This document shows positions 26,716-35,463 of a stretch of 64,000 bases of DNA, one piece after another. The stretch spans positions 1-64,000 of the forward strand of contig CAZVRZ010000005.1 in the NCBI GenBank assembly GCA_964629965.1, read 5' to 3'. Origin of the DNA: CAZVRZ01 sp964629965 (lineage in GTDB: Bacteria > Chloroflexota > Anaerolineae > Anaerolineales > UBA4823). The position numbers and the translations under genes were made by a program. Below the pieces are notes generated by a model. That model did no database searches, had not been told where the DNA came from, and worked only from the letters and a program-made list of their open reading frames with translations. How positions within the stretch are numbered: position 1 is the stretch's first letter; every line of letters begins with the position of its first letter.

Positions 26716-28155
26716 ATGATGAGTTCAGAGACAGTTTTTATTTGTGCAGATCATGGATTAGCGTTGGTCTATTTCCTTCAAAGTGATGTGGTGACGACAT
26801 TGCTGGATGCGGGGATGCGGATTGTCATCTTAACAGATGATGCTCTTAAAGAACAAATTCAACAACGTTTCGAGCGACCGGGCTTGACTGTGGAAGGACT
26901 GCGTTTTAAACAAGCCGGCCAATACAATGCAGAGCATTCTCCAGAAATGCAGTGGTGGCTTCACCTTTTCCGTCGCGTGGGCAGTTCGCGGCACATTAAT
27001 ACCGAGGCCATGGACAGTTATATCCGCCAGGTTGCGTTTGAAGAAGGTCGCCGCCGCCGTTTATTGATGCCCTTGGCTTCAGCCATAGTGGCAGTGTTAC
27101 GCCGTTCTAAATTCGCTCGGCAAAACCTGGTCAGATTTCAGGCTCGCTATAACCCACATTTGTATGGAGATTTGTTCGAGCGGTATCAGCCGAAGCTGGT
27201 GGTCGCCAGTACAACGGGCTGGCGCCTGGATCGTTATTTGTTGCGGGAAGCCGCCGAGCGCGGTATTGCCACTGCCGCGGTGATCGTTGGTTGGGATAAT
27301 CCCAGTAGTTATGGCATCCCGGCTGCCCGGGTGGATTGGATCACATGTTGGTCTCAAATCCAGAAGGAAGAACTGGTGTTGGGTTCAGATTGGCAGCCCG
27401 AACGCGTCAACGTTGCCGGGATTCCATCCTACGATGGCTATTTCCGGAAAGAATGGCTGATCCCCCGGGACGAATATTTCCAAATCCATGGGTTAGATCC
27501 TCAGCGGAAGCTGCTGGGGTACGCTGCCAGTTTTGTCAGCTTTGCACCAAATTATCGTAATGTGGAAGCCCTGGCAAGGATGGTAGCTTCGGATGCTTTA
27601 GCTGAACCCTCGCAGTTATTGATTCGCCTGCACCCTAATCATTTTATGGATGTTCATCTTTATCAAAATGAGCGCGAGAGAATTGAAAGGTTGTCACAGG
27701 AATTACCGCACGTTCACGTGGTTGAACCGGCGCCAATGGGTGGTTCTTTAGGCTATTATTCGGGAGAAGATATGCCGGAGAAGACCTCGATGATGGCGCA
27801 TTCGGAGGTCTTCCTGACAGTTTACTCTACCATGGTGGTGGAGTGCGCCATTCACGATCGTCCCATCGTCAGCGTTTGTTTGGATACTCCTGGAGGTTGG
27901 AATTGGCCCCAAAAATTCTCTTTACCCCTTTCTGAAATAGGTAATTGGCCTACCCATTCTCGTTTCCGTCAGGCAAAAGCCGGGCGGGTGGCCTTGACTG
28001 AGGCCGAGTTGTCTGAGGCGATCAATTTTTACCTGCAAAACCCGTTGGCTGATCATGATCAGCGGCGCGCTTTCATTACGCAAGAATGCACCTATACGGA
28101 TGGTAGCGCTGGAAAACGTACTGCTCAGTATCTATTATCCTTACTAACATCCTGA
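26716..28155 (+). CDS. GT-B glycosyl-/glycerophosphotransferase-like protein
   Basis: A 479-residue soluble protein. The N-terminal domain includes TVFICADHGLALVYFLQSD and KLVVASTTGWRLDRYLLREA. The C-terminal domain includes LLIRLHPNHFMDVHLYQ and HSEVFLTVYSTMVVECAIHD, a His-Pro then Ser-Thr-x-x-x-Glu order seen in CDP-glycerol transferases (TagF/SpsB) and capsule transferases. The Bacillus spore-coat operon also has such a protein (SpsB) beside SpsE and SpsF. Start is one of two adjacent ATGs after AGGATAG. Donor not readable. Confidence 0.68.
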   Translation: MMSSETVFICADHGLALVYFLQSDVVTTLLDAGMRIVILTDDALKEQIQQRFERPGLTVEGLRFKQAGQYNAEHSPEMQWWLHLFRRVGSSRHINTEAMDSYIRQVAFEEGRRRRLLMPLASAIVAVLRRSKFARQNLVRFQARYNPHLYGDLFERYQPKLVVASTTGWRLDRYLLREAAERGIATAAVIVGWDNPSSYGIPAARVDWITCWSQIQKEELVLGSDWQPERVNVAGIPSYDGYFRKEWLIPRDEYFQIHGLDPQRKLLGYAASFVSFAPNYRNVEALARMVASDALAEPSQLLIRLHPNHFMDVHLYQNERERIERLSQELPHVHVVEPAPMGGSLGYYSGEDMPEKTSMMAHSEVFLTVYSTMVVECAIHDRPIVSVCLDTPGGWNWPQKFSLPLSEIGNWPTHSRFRQAKAGRVALTEAELSEAINFYLQNPLADHDQRRAFITQECTYTDGSAGKRTAQYLLSLLTS

Positions 28156-28168
28156 GTATTTGGCAGCG

Positions 28169-29782
28169 ATGAACCTGGGCGATCTTCTAAAATCATTTCA
28201 CCGGGCAGATTGGCTTTCCCTGGCAGTACTAAGCCTGGTTGCCGCTGCAGCGTTTGCTTTGTTGTATTACAGCACGCCTGTCGGCCTTGGAATGGTGAAT
28301 GACACCTTTGCTTATGTTGCCGGTGCCCACGGTATATTGGATGGTAAGGGCTACAGTCGCCTGGCGGGTGAAGGTGAAGTAAAACCGATCACGCATTTTC
28401 CCCCCATGTTTTCTTTCGTATTGGCAGTGATGGGATTGTCAGGGATTGATGTGATCCGTTTGGCGCGGCTGGATATCTTATTACTCTTTGCCGGAAGCAC
28501 CTTTCTCGTAGGAATACAACTCTGGTTGATCACACGCTCGCGCCTGTGGGGCCTGCTTGGAGCCGTGTTGTTCATGTCAAGCGGTATTTTTTTACGAACC
28601 TACGCCATGTTGATGAGCGAGCCTTTGTTCATTTTTCTAAGCCTCATCAGCAATCTATCGCTGGCATACTTTATAAGAGTAAATAAGTATCGTTACCTTG
28701 TGATAGCAGGATTACTGGCAGGCATGACAACGTTAACGCGTTATGCCGGGTTGGCATTATTGCTGACATCAGCAGTGGTTTTAATAGCATTTGAGAAGGA
28801 TGTCCGGCGACTTATCCGCAGCGAGGTCGTTTATTTCTTGAGCAGCGCCGTTCTGATCATACCCTGGTTGGTGCGCAACCAGATCGTTGCAGGCAATGCC
28901 ACCAACCGTCAGTTGGTGTACCACGTTATGGATCCAGAAAAGATCCATAGTGGCTTGGTAAACTTTCTGGATTGGTTGCTTCCGGGAATATTGTTTAATC
29001 GATTGATCGCACTGCCATGGTTATCAGGCTTAATATCAGCAGGGATTGGATTGCTGGTTGTCGTTATTTCGATCATTGCCTGGTTGTGGTATCGTTCGAC
29101 CGCCCGGCCTGTGAATATAGTAAACTTTGCATCTTCCTTTGGCCCAGCCTTATTCTTGCTTCACAGCCTGTATATTTGGGTTTATTTTCTGGCCATTGTG
29201 ATTACAATCCTGTTTTATGATGCCAGTACACCTTTTGAAAATCGCATCCTGATGCCTGCGGAAGTGTCTTTGTTGATCGTTATTCTATCTTTGGCGGCTA
29301 GGGCTTGGTTTTTGCGAGGGCGGGCAGCCAAAATCATCTTGTTGGCTGTGGTGGTATTTTACAGCTATGGCTGGATTGATGAAGGCTGGCAAACGATGGA
29401 GGCGCTCCGGCAAAATGGTTTGGGTTTTGCTGCTACCTCCTGGCGCAGTTCGAAAACAATTGAAATGATCCGCGACTTGCCGCAAGATATGTTGATCTAT
29501 TCTAATCGCCAGACTGCGATTTACCTGTTATCTCGACGATCAGCCTATGTTTTGCCCACCCCAGTTGATCCATCTACTTCTCAACCTCGCGCAGATTACC
29601 AGGCTGAATTGGCCCAAATGCGAGCCAATATTCATGCAGGGCGAGCGGTCTTGATCTATTTCTTTGATCAAGGCGAGCTTAGCCAGGAAGATTCTTTATG
29701 GTTTGATGAATTACGTCAGGGTCTAACTTTGTGGTATCGTTTTGGAGATAGCAAGGTGTACAAAAGTGAGAACATTCCTTAG
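28169..29782 (+). CDS. GT39-like polytopic glycosyltransferase
   Basis: Membrane protein of about 537 residues with 11 or 12 helices. The first periplasmic loop, GMVNDTFAYVAGAHGILDG, places an acidic pair after helix 1 and is followed by KPITHFPPMFSFVLAVMG, the GT39-like P(M/L)-x-S segment. TPFENRILMPAEVSLL sits at the start of a late helix. It is clearly paralogous to the protein encoded at 35460 (shared GKGYSRLAGE / GRGYSRFSGE and the FPPM segment). A TTG at 28160 is in frame; I prefer ATG 28169. Likely uses a polyprenyl-P-sugar on the outer face. Confidence 0.75.
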   Translation: MNLGDLLKSFHRADWLSLAVLSLVAAAAFALLYYSTPVGLGMVNDTFAYVAGAHGILDGKGYSRLAGEGEVKPITHFPPMFSFVLAVMGLSGIDVIRLARLDILLLFAGSTFLVGIQLWLITRSRLWGLLGAVLFMSSGIFLRTYAMLMSEPLFIFLSLISNLSLAYFIRVNKYRYLVIAGLLAGMTTLTRYAGLALLLTSAVVLIAFEKDVRRLIRSEVVYFLSSAVLIIPWLVRNQIVAGNATNRQLVYHVMDPEKIHSGLVNFLDWLLPGILFNRLIALPWLSGLISAGIGLLVVVISIIAWLWYRSTARPVNIVNFASSFGPALFLLHSLYIWVYFLAIVITILFYDASTPFENRILMPAEVSLLIVILSLAARAWFLRGRAAKIILLAVVVFYSYGWIDEGWQTMEALRQNGLGFAATSWRSSKTIEMIRDLPQDMLIYSNRQTAIYLLSRRSAYVLPTPVDPSTSQPRADYQAELAQMRANIHAGRAVLIYFFDQGELSQEDSLWFDELRQGLTLWYRFGDSKVYKSENIP

Positions 29783-29794
29783 GAGTATGATCGT

Positions 29795-30790
29795 ATGAGA
29801 TTTGTAATCGCAGGGTTCGGTTCGATTGGCCGGCGACATTTTAGAAATTTATTGTCCCTGGGTGAACGGGATATTATTCTGTATCGCACTGGGCATAGCA
29901 CGCTGCCTGATGATGAGTTAGCCGGGTTTATTGTGAAAAACGATTTGGATGCTGCCCTGGCTCACGGCCCAGATGCAGTCATTGTGGCCAATCCGACTGC
30001 GCTCCACTTGGACGTAGCCATCCCGGCGGCTCAAGCCGGCTGTCATTTGTTCTTGGAGAAACCGATTTCACATTCGCTGGAACGCTCTGATGAACTGTCT
30101 GGGATCGTTGAAAGCCAGGGTCTACAGGTTCTGGTAGGGTTTCAGCTCCGTTTTCATCCTGGCTTGCAGAAGATTGCAGCTTTGCTTTCGGCAGGCGCCA
30201 TTGGGCAGCTCCTCTCGTTTCGGGCCCATTGGGGAGAATACTTGCCTAACTGGCATCCTTGGGAAGATTACCGCCAGGGATATGCTGCCCGCAACGACCT
30301 GGGCGGTGGGGTAGTTCTAACGCTATGCCACCCCCTGGACTATTTGCGATGGTTCTTTGGCGACGTGGAAGCTTTGTGGTCGTTTACATCGCAAGCGGGC
30401 CTGAAGATGCCGGTAGAAGATACTGCAGAGATTGGATTAAAGTTCCGAGATGTTTTAGGTAGTGTGCATTTGAACTATAATCAACGACCTCCGGTGCATA
30501 ACCTGGAAATTGTTGGATCGCAGGGAACCATTCGATGGGATAATACCGATGGCGCAGTTGTATTATCCCAAGCGAATGCGGATGGTTCGCCCGGTGAATG
30601 GCAAAGATTCCCTGCCCCTGAAGGCTTTGAACGTAATATGCTGTTTATTCGTGAAATGGAGAATTTTTTGGGTACTGTCAGGGGGTTCAATAAACCTATG
30701 TGTACATTGCAAGACGGTATCCAGGCCTTGAAAGTTTCTCTTTCTGCAGTTGAGTCGGCTCGATCTGGCTCATTACAAAAGTTGAAATAA
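29795..30790 (+). CDS. Gfo/Idh/MocA family oxidoreductase
   Basis: NAD(P)-dependent sugar oxidoreductase of 331 residues. It has the Rossmann start IAGFGSIGRRHFRNLLSLG, VIVANPTALHLDVAIPAA and the family motif LFLEKPISHSLE (EKP around residue 90). The C-terminal alpha/beta domain begins near residue 120 and includes DLGGGVVLTLCHPLDYLRW with the likely catalytic His. AGGAG lies nine bases before the ATG. With the SDR, NeuA-HAD and NeuB genes that follow, it recalls the ptm genes of Campylobacter legionaminate synthesis, where oxidoreductases prepare the sugar substrate. The exact reaction is unknown. Confidence 0.85.
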   Translation: MRFVIAGFGSIGRRHFRNLLSLGERDIILYRTGHSTLPDDELAGFIVKNDLDAALAHGPDAVIVANPTALHLDVAIPAAQAGCHLFLEKPISHSLERSDELSGIVESQGLQVLVGFQLRFHPGLQKIAALLSAGAIGQLLSFRAHWGEYLPNWHPWEDYRQGYAARNDLGGGVVLTLCHPLDYLRWFFGDVEALWSFTSQAGLKMPVEDTAEIGLKFRDVLGSVHLNYNQRPPVHNLEIVGSQGTIRWDNTDGAVVLSQANADGSPGEWQRFPAPEGFERNMLFIREMENFLGTVRGFNKPMCTLQDGIQALKVSLSAVESARSGSLQKLK

Positions 30791-30816
30791 ACCGTAAATT
30801 GTCAGGAGCAACCAAA

Positions 30817-31653
30817 GTGAAAAACTCAAAAATTTCCGAGATGTTTGATTTGACTGGGCGCGTGGCGGTTGTCACAGGTGGTCCAGGTTTATTAGGTAAA
30901 CAATTTTGTAAAACTCTTGCGGAAGCTGGCGCGGTGGTGGTAGTAGTGGATGTCAACGGTGAAGGAGCTTCCATGGTCGCAGAGGATCTCAAACAAGATG
31001 GATACCAGGCCCTGGCAGTTCCAACTGATATCAGGGAACCCGATTCGGTGCAGAAGATGGTTGAGACGACTCTTAAAACATTCGGCAGGCTGGACATTCT
31101 GGTTAACAGTGCAGCTCTTGACCCGAAGTTTGATCCACAAGCATTGGCAGCTCGCTCAACGCCCTTGGGAAGCTTCGAGGATTATCCTCTGGAGTCGTGG
31201 AAGCAGGCTTTGGATGTGAATTTGACTGGCATGTTTTTGTGCTGCCAGGCAGCGGTCCGACCGATGTTGGCGCAGGGAAAAGGCGTGATTATTAATATTT
31301 GCTCAACCTATGGACTGGTTGGACCCGACCAGCGCATCTACCAGCGTGATGGCAAGCAAACCTCTTATAAGCCGGTTTATTATACGGTTACCAAAGCTGG
31401 AGTTCTTGGTATGACCCACTATCTTTCGACTTATTATGCAGGTAAGGATATCCGGGTTAATGCTCTGACGCCTGGAGGGGTTTACAATGGGCATGATGAT
31501 GTTTTTCTGAAAGCTTATTCTGCACGGGCGGTGATGGGCCGAATGGCAAAACAATATGAAATGAACGGCGCGATCTTGTTCCTGGCGTCGGATGCATCTT
31601 CGTATATGACCGGCGCCAACCTGGTGGTTGACGGGGGATGGACGGCATGGTAA
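30817..31653 (+). CDS. Short-chain dehydrogenase/reductase (PtmA-like context)
   Basis: Classical SDR of 278 residues. The cofactor motif is VVTGGPGLLGKQF, followed by VVVDVNGEGA (Asp, so NAD-preferring), DILVNSAALDPKF and the catalytic Tyr-Lys in PVYYTVTKAGVLG (about residues 186-193). The end LASDASSYMTGANLVVDGG is standard. GTG 30817 follows AGGAG by eight bases and places the SDR core normally; a TTG at 30799 would add six residues. The operon position between the Gfo/Idh and NeuA genes suggests an oxidoreductive step in making the second nonulosonic acid precursor. Confidence 0.85.
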   Translation: MKNSKISEMFDLTGRVAVVTGGPGLLGKQFCKTLAEAGAVVVVVDVNGEGASMVAEDLKQDGYQALAVPTDIREPDSVQKMVETTLKTFGRLDILVNSAALDPKFDPQALAARSTPLGSFEDYPLESWKQALDVNLTGMFLCCQAAVRPMLAQGKGVIINICSTYGLVGPDQRIYQRDGKQTSYKPVYYTVTKAGVLGMTHYLSTYYAGKDIRVNALTPGGVYNGHDDVFLKAYSARAVMGRMAKQYEMNGAILFLASDASSYMTGANLVVDGGWTAW

Positions 31654-32915
31654 CGAAGCAGGTAGAGTCACAAAATCTTGCGGCTAAGGAAAATATACAG
31701 AAAGAAGTATTGGCTATTATCCCGGCGCGGGGTGGTTCGAAGAGTATTCCCCGCAAGAATATCTTGCCGTTTGCCGGTCATCCATTGCTTTCCTACAGCA
31801 TTGCAGCCGCTTTACAAGCCAACCTGGTGACACGGGTCATCGTTTCAACGGACGATCCAGAGATTGCGGATGTGGCTCGGCGCTATGATGCTGAAATTCC
31901 ATTCATCCGTCCTGCTGAGTTAGCACAGGATAATACGCTCGATTTGCCTGTTTTTGAGCATGCCCTGGCATGGCTGGCGGAAAACGAAAATTATCACCCC
32001 GAAATGGTTATCCAACTCCGGCCTACTTCTCCTGTACGTCCGGTGGGCCTGGTTGATCAAGCGATCAGTCTGCTGCGAGAACATCCGGAAGCCGACTCGG
32101 CGCGCGGAATTGTACCCTCCGGTCAAAACCCCTTCAAGATGTGGCAGATTGGCGCCGATGGATTTATACAACCTCTTTTACGCGTGGACGGGATAGCCGA
32201 ACCTTATAATGCTCCCCGGCAGGCGCTGCCACAAACCTACTGGCAGACCGGGCATATCGATGCCATTCGAACGGATTGTATCCTTACAAAGAAATCCTTG
32301 ACGGGCGATCACAGATTGCCCTTGATCTTAGATCCTCGTTACACTGTAGATATCGATACACGTAACGATTGGCAGCGCGCCGAATGGTTGGTTGCTTTTG
32401 GCGGATTGGACCTGGTGCGCCCCGGACCGTCACGCCGTTCTTTACCAGATAAAATAGAAATGGTGATTTTCGACTTCGATGGCGTCATGACGGATAATCG
32501 TGTTTGGGTGGACCAAGATGGCCGCGAGATGGTGGCTGCTTACCGCAGCGATAGTATTGGAATCAACCGGCTGCAGAAAGCTGGCGTGTTGACAGTGGTG
32601 CTTTCGACCGAGACGAATCCCGTGGTCACAGCGCGTTGTAAGAAAATAGGCCTGCCCTGCGTTCAAAGTTCTTTCGATAAGGCGGCTTCTTTGTCTGCTC
32701 TCTTTGCGGAGTATAAAGTGAATCCGCAAAATTCCATTTATGTTGGGAATGATATCAATGATATGCCTTGCTTCCCCCTGGTTGGCTGTGCGGTGGTGGT
32801 AGCAGATGCCCAGGCGGAAGTTCTTGCCCAGGCAGACCTGGTGCTGTCGCATTCTGGTGGACATGGGGCGGTACGAGAAATTTGTGATCTGGTGTTTCAA
32901 AAAAATCAAAAATAG
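31647..32915 (+). CDS. CMP-nonulosonate synthetase fused to KdsC-like HAD phosphatase
   Basis: Two-domain protein of about 422 residues. Residues 20-260 form a NeuA/acylneuraminate cytidylyltransferase: VLAIIPARGGSKSIPRKNI (CTP loop), VIVSTDDPEIADVA, IQLRPTSPVRPVGLVD. Residues from about 270 form a KdsC-type HAD phosphatase with catalytic FDFDGVMTDNRVW, VLSTETN and YVGNDINDMPCF. The fusion implies that a 9-phosphorylated nonulosonate is dephosphorylated and then activated with CMP, as for KDN in Bacteroides; animal CMAS enzymes keep a similar second domain. It overlaps the SDR gene by seven bases; ATG 31638 is the other start. Confidence 0.88.
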   Translation: MVTKQVESQNLAAKENIQKEVLAIIPARGGSKSIPRKNILPFAGHPLLSYSIAAALQANLVTRVIVSTDDPEIADVARRYDAEIPFIRPAELAQDNTLDLPVFEHALAWLAENENYHPEMVIQLRPTSPVRPVGLVDQAISLLREHPEADSARGIVPSGQNPFKMWQIGADGFIQPLLRVDGIAEPYNAPRQALPQTYWQTGHIDAIRTDCILTKKSLTGDHRLPLILDPRYTVDIDTRNDWQRAEWLVAFGGLDLVRPGPSRRSLPDKIEMVIFDFDGVMTDNRVWVDQDGREMVAAYRSDSIGINRLQKAGVLTVVLSTETNPVVTARCKKIGLPCVQSSFDKAASLSALFAEYKVNPQNSIYVGNDINDMPCFPLVGCAVVVADAQAEVLAQADLVLSHSGGHGAVREICDLVFQKNQK

Positions 32916-32923
32916 GAGTTTAT

Positions 32924-33802
32924 ATGCCCAGAGCAGTCAAAATTAATGATCGCTGGGTTGGTGATGGTTATCCAACCTACCTGGTCGCTGAAATAGGTAT
33001 CAATCATAATGGTGACCTTGAGACCGCCAAACACCTGGTAGAGGCGGCGCATAAATATGGGGCCGACGCTGTAAAATTCCAGAAGCGTACCCCTGAATTG
33101 TGTGTTCCCCCTGATCAGCGCAACTATATGCGCGAGACACCTTGGGGATATATTACTTATCTGGATTATCGATACAAGGTGGAGTTCGATGAAGTGCAGT
33201 ATCGCGAGATCGATCGGTATTGTCGGGAATTGGGTATTCCCTGGTTTGTCTCGGTTTGGGATGAGCCATCGGTGGATATGATGGAACAATTCAACCTGCC
33301 TTGCTATAAAGTCCCCTCCGCATCTTTAACAGATGGCGCCTTGCTCACTCATTTGCGTAAGACGGGCCGGCCCATCATTCTGTCTACTGGAATGTCCACT
33401 ATGGAACAGGTCCGTGCAGCAGTCAAGTTAGTAGGGGAAGATAACTTGATCATAACCCATGCTACCAGCACATACCCTTGCGAACCCGAAGAATTGAATT
33501 TGCGCATGATCCAGACGTTGCGCCAGAGTTTTTCTGTTCCTATCGGCTATTCCGGTCATGAGGTAGGTTTGATCCCCTCGGTGGTAGCTGTCGCTTTAGG
33601 AGCCTGCATGGTGGAGCGCCATATCACCCTGGACCGTGCCATGTGGGGCAGCGACCAGGCGGCTTCGGTAGAGCCACAAGGCATCGAACGGTTGGTGAAA
33701 TATATCCGTGTATCGGAACAATCCATGGGTGATGGTATTAAACGAGTCTATGATAGTGAATTATCATCGTTAAAAAAACTGCGCCGGGTTACTGATTTCT
33801 GA
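32924..33802 (+). CDS. NeuB-type nonulosonic acid synthase lacking SAF domain
   Basis: A 292-residue TIM-barrel synthase. It starts with VKINDRWVGDGYPTYLVAEIGINHNGDLE (shared style with the protein at 20813), then ADAVKFQKRTPE, YKVPSASLTD, ILSTGMSTMEQV, THATSTYPC and IGYSGHEVG. The protein ends right after the barrel: the C-terminal SAF domain of canonical NeuB, which caps the partner subunit's active site, is absent. SAF-less members include KDN-9-phosphate-type synthases. It sits nine bases after the NeuA-HAD gene, whose phosphatase half fits a phosphorylated product. One-base overlap with the next gene. Confidence 0.87.
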   Translation: MPRAVKINDRWVGDGYPTYLVAEIGINHNGDLETAKHLVEAAHKYGADAVKFQKRTPELCVPPDQRNYMRETPWGYITYLDYRYKVEFDEVQYREIDRYCRELGIPWFVSVWDEPSVDMMEQFNLPCYKVPSASLTDGALLTHLRKTGRPIILSTGMSTMEQVRAAVKLVGEDNLIITHATSTYPCEPEELNLRMIQTLRQSFSVPIGYSGHEVGLIPSVVAVALGACMVERHITLDRAMWGSDQAASVEPQGIERLVKYIRVSEQSMGDGIKRVYDSELSSLKKLRRVTDF

Positions 33803-35463
33803 TGGCGAAGAATTTATTGCAAGATATTGCCTGGCGTGTGGAAATCCGCACGAAACGCTTCCGCAATAACTGGCGTATCTGGCAGTTGATGCGCCAGGTT
33901 CAGGCTAATTCGCCTTTATGGCAAACGGCAAGGGATATGCCAGATGCTCTTCCGGCGCCTGTTGTCTTTTTCAATGCCTCGACGCGCATCAATGGCATCA
34001 GCCAGAATGCAGCGTTTTCTCTTTTGGCGGGCTTGGGGCTTCAATTGGCAGGGATTCCCGTTCTCAATTTTGCTTGCCAGGCTGGAATGACGCGCTGTGT
34101 GTTGGGAACCGATCGTCAGGATCCTGCCAAGCTACTGCCATGCCGCGTGTGCCAGGCTCAGGCGTTCTGGTTATTTGCTGGTGCTCCCACGGTTGGTTTT
34201 AAATATGCGCCTGATCCTGCTTTGGATCAGGCATTGCCAGGATTGAACCTGGAGCAATTATCCGAATTTGAGTTTCCTTGTATTTGCCAGGGACAAGACA
34301 AGTCAATTCCCTTGGGGAAGTTGGTTTTACCTGCTTTGCGTTGGGTGCTGCGCTGCTACCATTTGAATCCGGATGAAGCGACTCTCTTTCTTTTTCGCGA
34401 GTTTATCCGTTCTGCCTGGCGAGTAGCTCAGGAATTTGAGCGTTGTCTGGAACAGGTGCAGCCCCAAATGGTTGTGGTGTTTAATGGGCAATTTTTTCCT
34501 GAAGCGACTGCCCGCTGGATCGCTTTGCAGCGTGGCTTGCCAGTGGTCACACATGAAGTCGGTTTGCGCCCATATACGGCCTTCTTCACCCATGGAGAGG
34601 CCACAGCTTATCCGTTGGATATTCCCGACACGTTCGAGCTTGATGATGCAAAGAATGCTCGCCTGGATGAATACCTCAGCCAGCGCTTTCAAGGCCAGTT
34701 TTCTATGGCGGGCATCCGTTTTTGGTCTCAGATGAACACGCTCGATGATGCTTTTCTAGAAAAAGCCAACTCATTCAAGCAATTGGTGACAGTTTTTACC
34801 AACGTGGTCTTTGATACCAGTCAACCACATTCGAATGTGCTCTTCCCGCATATGTTTGCCTGGTTGGATATGGTGCTTGAGACCGCTCGCCGGCATGCTG
34901 AAACTTTATTCGTCATCCGCGCCCACCCGGATGAGGCCCGACCTGGCAAGGAGAGTCAGGAAAGCGTGCAACAATGGGTGCTTAAAAATAAGGTGGAAAC
35001 GTTACCGAATGTAATATTTCTTGAGTCTCGCCAGTCGGTCAGCTCGTATGAGCTGATCAAGCGCTCGAAATTTGTGATGATCTATAATTCAACCATCGGA
35101 TTAGAAGCTTCTATTTTGGGTATGCCTGTCCTGTGTGCTGGGAGAGCGCGTTTTACACAGATTCCCACTGTTTTCTTCCCGGTCTCTCCACAAGAATATT
35201 CACAAAAAGCAGAAGAATTTCTTGGTGCAGAAACCATTGTCGTTCCCGCAGAGTTCCTGCGGAACGCCAGGCGATTTCTGTATTACCAATTATTCGTTTC
35301 ATCGCTGCCCTTTGCAGATTATTTACAGGAAGATGGTATTGGGCCTGGCTTTGTCAAATTAAAACCATTTTCTTGGCGCCGGCTAACCCCAAAAGCCTCG
35401 ACGGCTGTTCGCTCGATTGTTGCTGGAATCTCGGGTGAGGGCGATTTTATGTTGGATGAATGA
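33802..35463 (+). CDS. GT-B capsule-type glycosyltransferase
   Basis: A 553-residue soluble protein. The N-terminal half carries a cysteine-containing stretch (LNFACQAGMTRCVLG, LPCRVCQAQAFW) near residues 95-130. QPQMVVVFNGQFFPEATARW follows around residue 218. The C-terminal domain has FVIRAHPDEARPGK and MIYNSTIGLEASILGMPV, the HP and S-T-x-G-x-E pattern of capsule transferases, as at 16187. Coupled to the preceding NeuB-type gene by a one-base overlap (TGATG), so a nonulosonic acid transferase role is attractive but unproven. The cysteines could bind metal. Confidence 0.63.
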   Translation: MAKNLLQDIAWRVEIRTKRFRNNWRIWQLMRQVQANSPLWQTARDMPDALPAPVVFFNASTRINGISQNAAFSLLAGLGLQLAGIPVLNFACQAGMTRCVLGTDRQDPAKLLPCRVCQAQAFWLFAGAPTVGFKYAPDPALDQALPGLNLEQLSEFEFPCICQGQDKSIPLGKLVLPALRWVLRCYHLNPDEATLFLFREFIRSAWRVAQEFERCLEQVQPQMVVVFNGQFFPEATARWIALQRGLPVVTHEVGLRPYTAFFTHGEATAYPLDIPDTFELDDAKNARLDEYLSQRFQGQFSMAGIRFWSQMNTLDDAFLEKANSFKQLVTVFTNVVFDTSQPHSNVLFPHMFAWLDMVLETARRHAETLFVIRAHPDEARPGKESQESVQQWVLKNKVETLPNVIFLESRQSVSSYELIKRSKFVMIYNSTIGLEASILGMPVLCAGRARFTQIPTVFFPVSPQEYSQKAEEFLGAETIVVPAEFLRNARRFLYYQLFVSSLPFADYLQEDGIGPGFVKLKPFSWRRLTPKASTAVRSIVAGISGEGDFMLDE

